Below are positions 45,135-45,616 of a DNA stretch of 45,616 nt, in pieces (position 1 is the stretch's first letter; every line of letters begins with the position of its first letter). The DNA is from CAZEID01 sp964512075 (GTDB taxonomy: Bacteria > Patescibacteriota > WWE3 > 9FT-COMBO-53-11): positions 1 to 45,616 of the forward strand of contig CAZEID010000013.1 in NCBI GenBank assembly GCA_964512075.1. The letters run 5' to 3'. A model generated the notes under the pieces. The model did no database searches, was not told where the DNA came from, and was given only the letters and a program-made list of their open reading frames with translations. Both the position numbers and the translations under genes were made by a program.

Positions 45135-45616
45135 CCGTTAGTTCTATCTTCTTTTCGTTTCCCGCTCGGTCGGCGGCGACAATTACGATTTTAATTTCTC
45201 CGGCGGTAGTGGCCGTAACCGTGGTGCGGAAAGAGCCGTCGGCCAGAACGGGGGCTTGAATCTCATTGACCCGGACGGTGGCTCCCGGTTCGGTTTTTCC
45301 CTCCACCCGAATTTGCTTGTTTTCTCCGGTGAACTTCTGGCCGTCTTGGGGGGAAGAGACGGTGATTTCGGGGGGTTTTTTATCAAATGTGATAATTAGC
45401 TCGGCGGAACCTTGACTGACATTCCCGGCCCGGTCTTTGGCGTTAGCGGTAAGGGTGTTTTGTCCTTCCTTCGGCAGTAGTACTCCCGCAAATTCAAAAG
45501 TCCCTCCGGCTTCGGCGATCGTTTTGGCGGCTTCTACCCCGTTTACAAAAAGAGTTACTTCGGCGGCGGGCTCGGCGAATCCAGAGATATTGACTTCGGC
45601 AGTTTTGGTGTAGGAG
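45115..45616 (-). CDS. Secreted/surface protein with tandem Ig-like domains, C-terminal part (5' end outside window)
   Basis: The minus-strand frame is open from the right edge to a TAA at 45117-45115, about 166 residues visible. It holds two beta-sandwich repeats of about 85-90 residues, each with the pattern G-x-A/T-E-P-A/G-A-x-V-x-V/L-x-V-N, a G-T/S-F segment and a closing A-x-D-R-A-G-N motif, as in bacterial Ig-like (glucodextranase B-like) domains. There is no sorting motif or membrane anchor at the C-terminus, so any anchor or enzyme domain would be N-terminal, outside the window. Likely an adhesive or stalk region of a surface protein. ATG 45306 is internal. Confidence 0.8.
   Translation of the reverse strand, partial: SYTKTAEVNISGFAEPAAEVTLFVNGVEAAKTIAEAGGTFEFAGVLLPKEGQNTLTANAKDRAGNVSQGSAELIITFDKKPPEITVSSPQDGQKFTGENKQIRVEGKTEPGATVRVNEIQAPVLADGSFRTTVTATTAGEIKIVIVAADRAGNEKKIELTVTYATE

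Noticed and set aside
1..45616. CRISPR arrays, insertion sequences with transposases, prophage genes
   Set aside because: No regularly spaced repeats, no transposase, integrase or phage structural gene was found on either strand.
1..45616. Recoded TGA (Gly) as in Gracilibacteria
   Set aside because: TGA ends many genes at expected lengths, including ATGA overlaps; no conserved protein needs TGA readthrough.

Overview
The window looks like a chromosomal segment of a Candidate Phyla Radiation (Patescibacteria) bacterium, possibly of the Microgenomates side. This rests on the density and type of cell-surface glycan genes, DUF4012 and four-helix-bundle (S23-like) proteins, an abbreviated division/cell-wall cluster, AT-rich AAATTCTAAAC-type interspersed repeats in a roughly 50% GC background, and many genes that appear to be transcribed without a leader. 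TGA serves as a normal stop (for example in the ATGA overlaps at 3228, 7030 and 8208), which argues against the recoded Gracilibacteria/Absconditabacteria. The exact lineage is inference.

Positions 1-20270 form a surface-polysaccharide locus, all on the + strand. It holds the end of a GDP-L-fucose synthase, an ABC-2 permease and its Wzt-type ATPase, an S23-like cassette between them, and a run of glycosyltransferases, several of them fused. These are a GT-GT2-FkbM methyltransferase protein of 961 aa, a GT2, a GT4, a GT11 fucosyltransferase, a GT2-GT4 fusion and a Wzy/ligase-GT4 fusion. A second block starting at a palindrome and promoter near 14.1-14.2 kb has a GT4, a sugar epimerase, another GT4, a polyprenyl-phosphate sugar transferase and a DUF4012 membrane protein. 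A Wzx-type flippase lies far downstream at 43.9 kb, so both ABC-type and Wzx/Wzy-type export parts are present.

Positions 20308-22906 carry recO, glycyl-tRNA synthetase and a TrpR-like (YerC/YecD) regulator under a perfect palindrome. Positions 22903-35949 are the dcw cluster: mraZ (with 10-bp-phased MraZ boxes), rsmH, ftsL-like, a class B PBP, murA, mraY, ftsW, murG, ftsQ, ftsA and ftsZ. It is interrupted on the opposite strand by an ECF sigma factor and a shrunken MurF-like protein. murB, murC, murD, murE, full-length murF and ddl are not in the window.

Positions 36073-45616 carry a class II (B12-dependent) ribonucleotide reductase with a cobalamin adenosyltransferase, then ileS, rplU, rpmA and lepB (-). 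Next is an odd tRNA region in which an intact tRNA-Val(CAC) sits between the two halves of a tRNA-Glu, flanked by tRNA remnants. The window ends with the flippase and the C-terminal end of a secreted Ig-like-repeat protein (-).

The most notable signals are: (i) the nested tRNA-Val inside a split tRNA-Glu; (ii) a recurring extended -10 box 6-10 nt before start codons, implying widespread leaderless transcription and settling several starts; (iii) an AT-rich repeat family whose right end carries such a -10 box, so it may act as a mobile promoter; and (iv) a degenerate MurF-like ligase paired with a sigma factor inside the cell-wall cluster.
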